The notes under the pieces: model-generated
Databases searched by the model: none
Seen by the model: the letters and a program-made list of their open reading frames with translations, nothing else
What the model was told of the DNA's origin: nothing
NCBI GenBank assembly: GCA_026225555.1
Contig: JAMFSY010000047.1
Coordinates: 18,998-82,997 of the forward strand
Direction of reading: 5' to 3'
Length of the DNA stretch: 64,000 nucleotides
Source: Methylacidiphilales bacterium
GTDB lineage: Bacteria > Verrucomicrobiota > Verrucomicrobiia > Methylacidiphilales > UBA1321
Position numbers and translations under genes: made by a program
Part shown: positions 63,629 through 64,000 of the stretch, piece by piece
How the letters are laid out: every line of letters begins with the position of its first letter
Position numbering within the stretch: the first letter of the stretch is position 1

Positions 63629-64000
63629 CTAGCGCTTCTTCGCATACTGGAAGAGGGTGTGCAGCGTTTCACGATCAAGATTGAATGTCTGAGGTGCTCC
63701 GTCGCTGCGCGCTTTGATCCCTTTTCCCAAAAGCGCATGGGTAATCTCGTGAAGTTTGTACTTCTTAAAAAAGGGCATGAGCTTGTTAACGGATACCTGC
63801 CTCCGTCGGTTGGTGGAGGTCCTTCAGGTTCGGCTTGATGCCTTCCAGCCGCCGCTTCGTGAAATCTTGGAAGAGTACGTCAGGGAGAGCGTCATCCTTG
63901 CTTTCAACTTCCTTTACGAAATCTTTCAGGTTATTCTTTGCGCTCTGGACGTCCGCCGTTTCCAATGACCTTTTATGGATCCTACCCTCGTGCTTTACCA
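63629..64000 (-). pseudogene. Unrecognised gene running off the right edge, probably frameshifted
   Basis: Read leftward from the window edge, one frame is open from 64000 to a TAA at 63788-63786 (for example LKDFVKEVESKDDALPDVLF, LEGIKPNLKDLH). A second frame continues the same kind of Lys-rich, coding-looking sequence from just after a TGA at 63826-63824 to a TAG at 63631-63629 (MPFFKKYKLHEITHALLG, TFNLDRETLHTLFQYAKKR). One frame change between 63788 and 63824 would join them. I do not recognise the family. The 191 bases between the esterase stop and this gene hold no other gene. Confidence 0.5.

Noticed and set aside
63539..63838. Open frame of 99 codons on the plus strand near the right edge.
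   Set aside because: The opposite strand gives more coherent coding sequence (two joined frames with Lys-rich helices), so the plus frame is more likely a shadow.
1..64000. CRISPR arrays, rRNA genes, replication origin and prophage modules.
   Set aside because: No regularly spaced short direct repeats, ribosomal RNA sequence, DnaA-box cluster or phage structural genes were seen on reading the window.

Overview
The window is a GC-rich stretch of a bacterial chromosome, most likely from the Verrucomicrobiota (Chthoniobacter/Terrimicrobium-like). The strongest taxonomic marker is a four-gene cassette at 49965-55622 that matches the Verru_Chthon cassette proteins B, C, D and A, a set known from Verrucomicrobium and Chthoniobacter. 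PEP-CTERM proteins, an autotransporter-type beta-strand repeat protein, prepilin-like proteins next to glycoside hydrolases and many Gfo/Idh/MocA oxidoreductases fit the same group. All identifications come from reading the translated sequence; no database search was possible.

Positions 1-21.5 kb are housekeeping and general genes: frr, recR and a HAD phosphatase; on the other strand an HscB-like J-protein, a PEGA/formylglycine-type membrane protein, an orphan efflux outer-membrane lipoprotein and sufT; then a circularly permuted ATP-grasp/alpha-E pair, a TPR membrane protein, leuB, an SGNH hydrolase, a DinG-type helicase, tRNA-Glu(TTC), a serine esterase and a second TPR membrane protein. 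Three tiny secreted His/Tyr-rich proteins with a shared C-terminal GYWD motif lie between 14.3 and 19 kb. Two copies of a dispersed inverted-repeat element (about 1.97-2.16 kb and 17.25-17.38 kb) and a perfect 32-bp hairpin (9970-10052) sit between genes.

Positions 21.7-38.4 kb are a sugar-acquisition region. A solute-binding protein and two permeases run leftward into a Gfo/Idh/MocA oxidoreductase. A divergent LacI regulator runs rightward into a PEP-CTERM protein, a prepilin-like protein, a GH114-like glycosidase and an MsmX/UgpC-type ATPase that could power the permeases. The palindrome GTAACTAGTTAC occurs exactly twice, in the LacI/binding-protein divergent promoter and upstream of the oxidoreductase, so it is the likely LacI operator. 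Both the ATPase (in-frame TAG) and the binding-protein/permease junction (frame change) carry reading-frame lesions. Next come another oxidoreductase, two AraC regulators, a sugar isomerase/epimerase and a one-chain Gfo/Idh/MocA plus aldo-keto reductase fusion.

Positions 38.6-63.4 kb continue with carbohydrate genes: a secreted beta-helix/LamG protein, a GH116-like glycosidase, a PEP-CTERM beta-strand-repeat protein, a 2-hydroxyacid dehydrogenase and a sugar-type MFS transporter on the minus strand; then the Verru_Chthon cassette, a second LacI regulator, a large unrecognised protein, a GH39/GH5-like glycosidase with carbohydrate-binding modules and a sialate O-acetylesterase-type esterase on the plus strand. 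Together these look like a locus for sensing, cutting, importing and oxidising a decorated polysaccharide. The right edge (63.6-64.0 kb) holds the end of an unrecognised minus-strand gene that also appears frameshifted.
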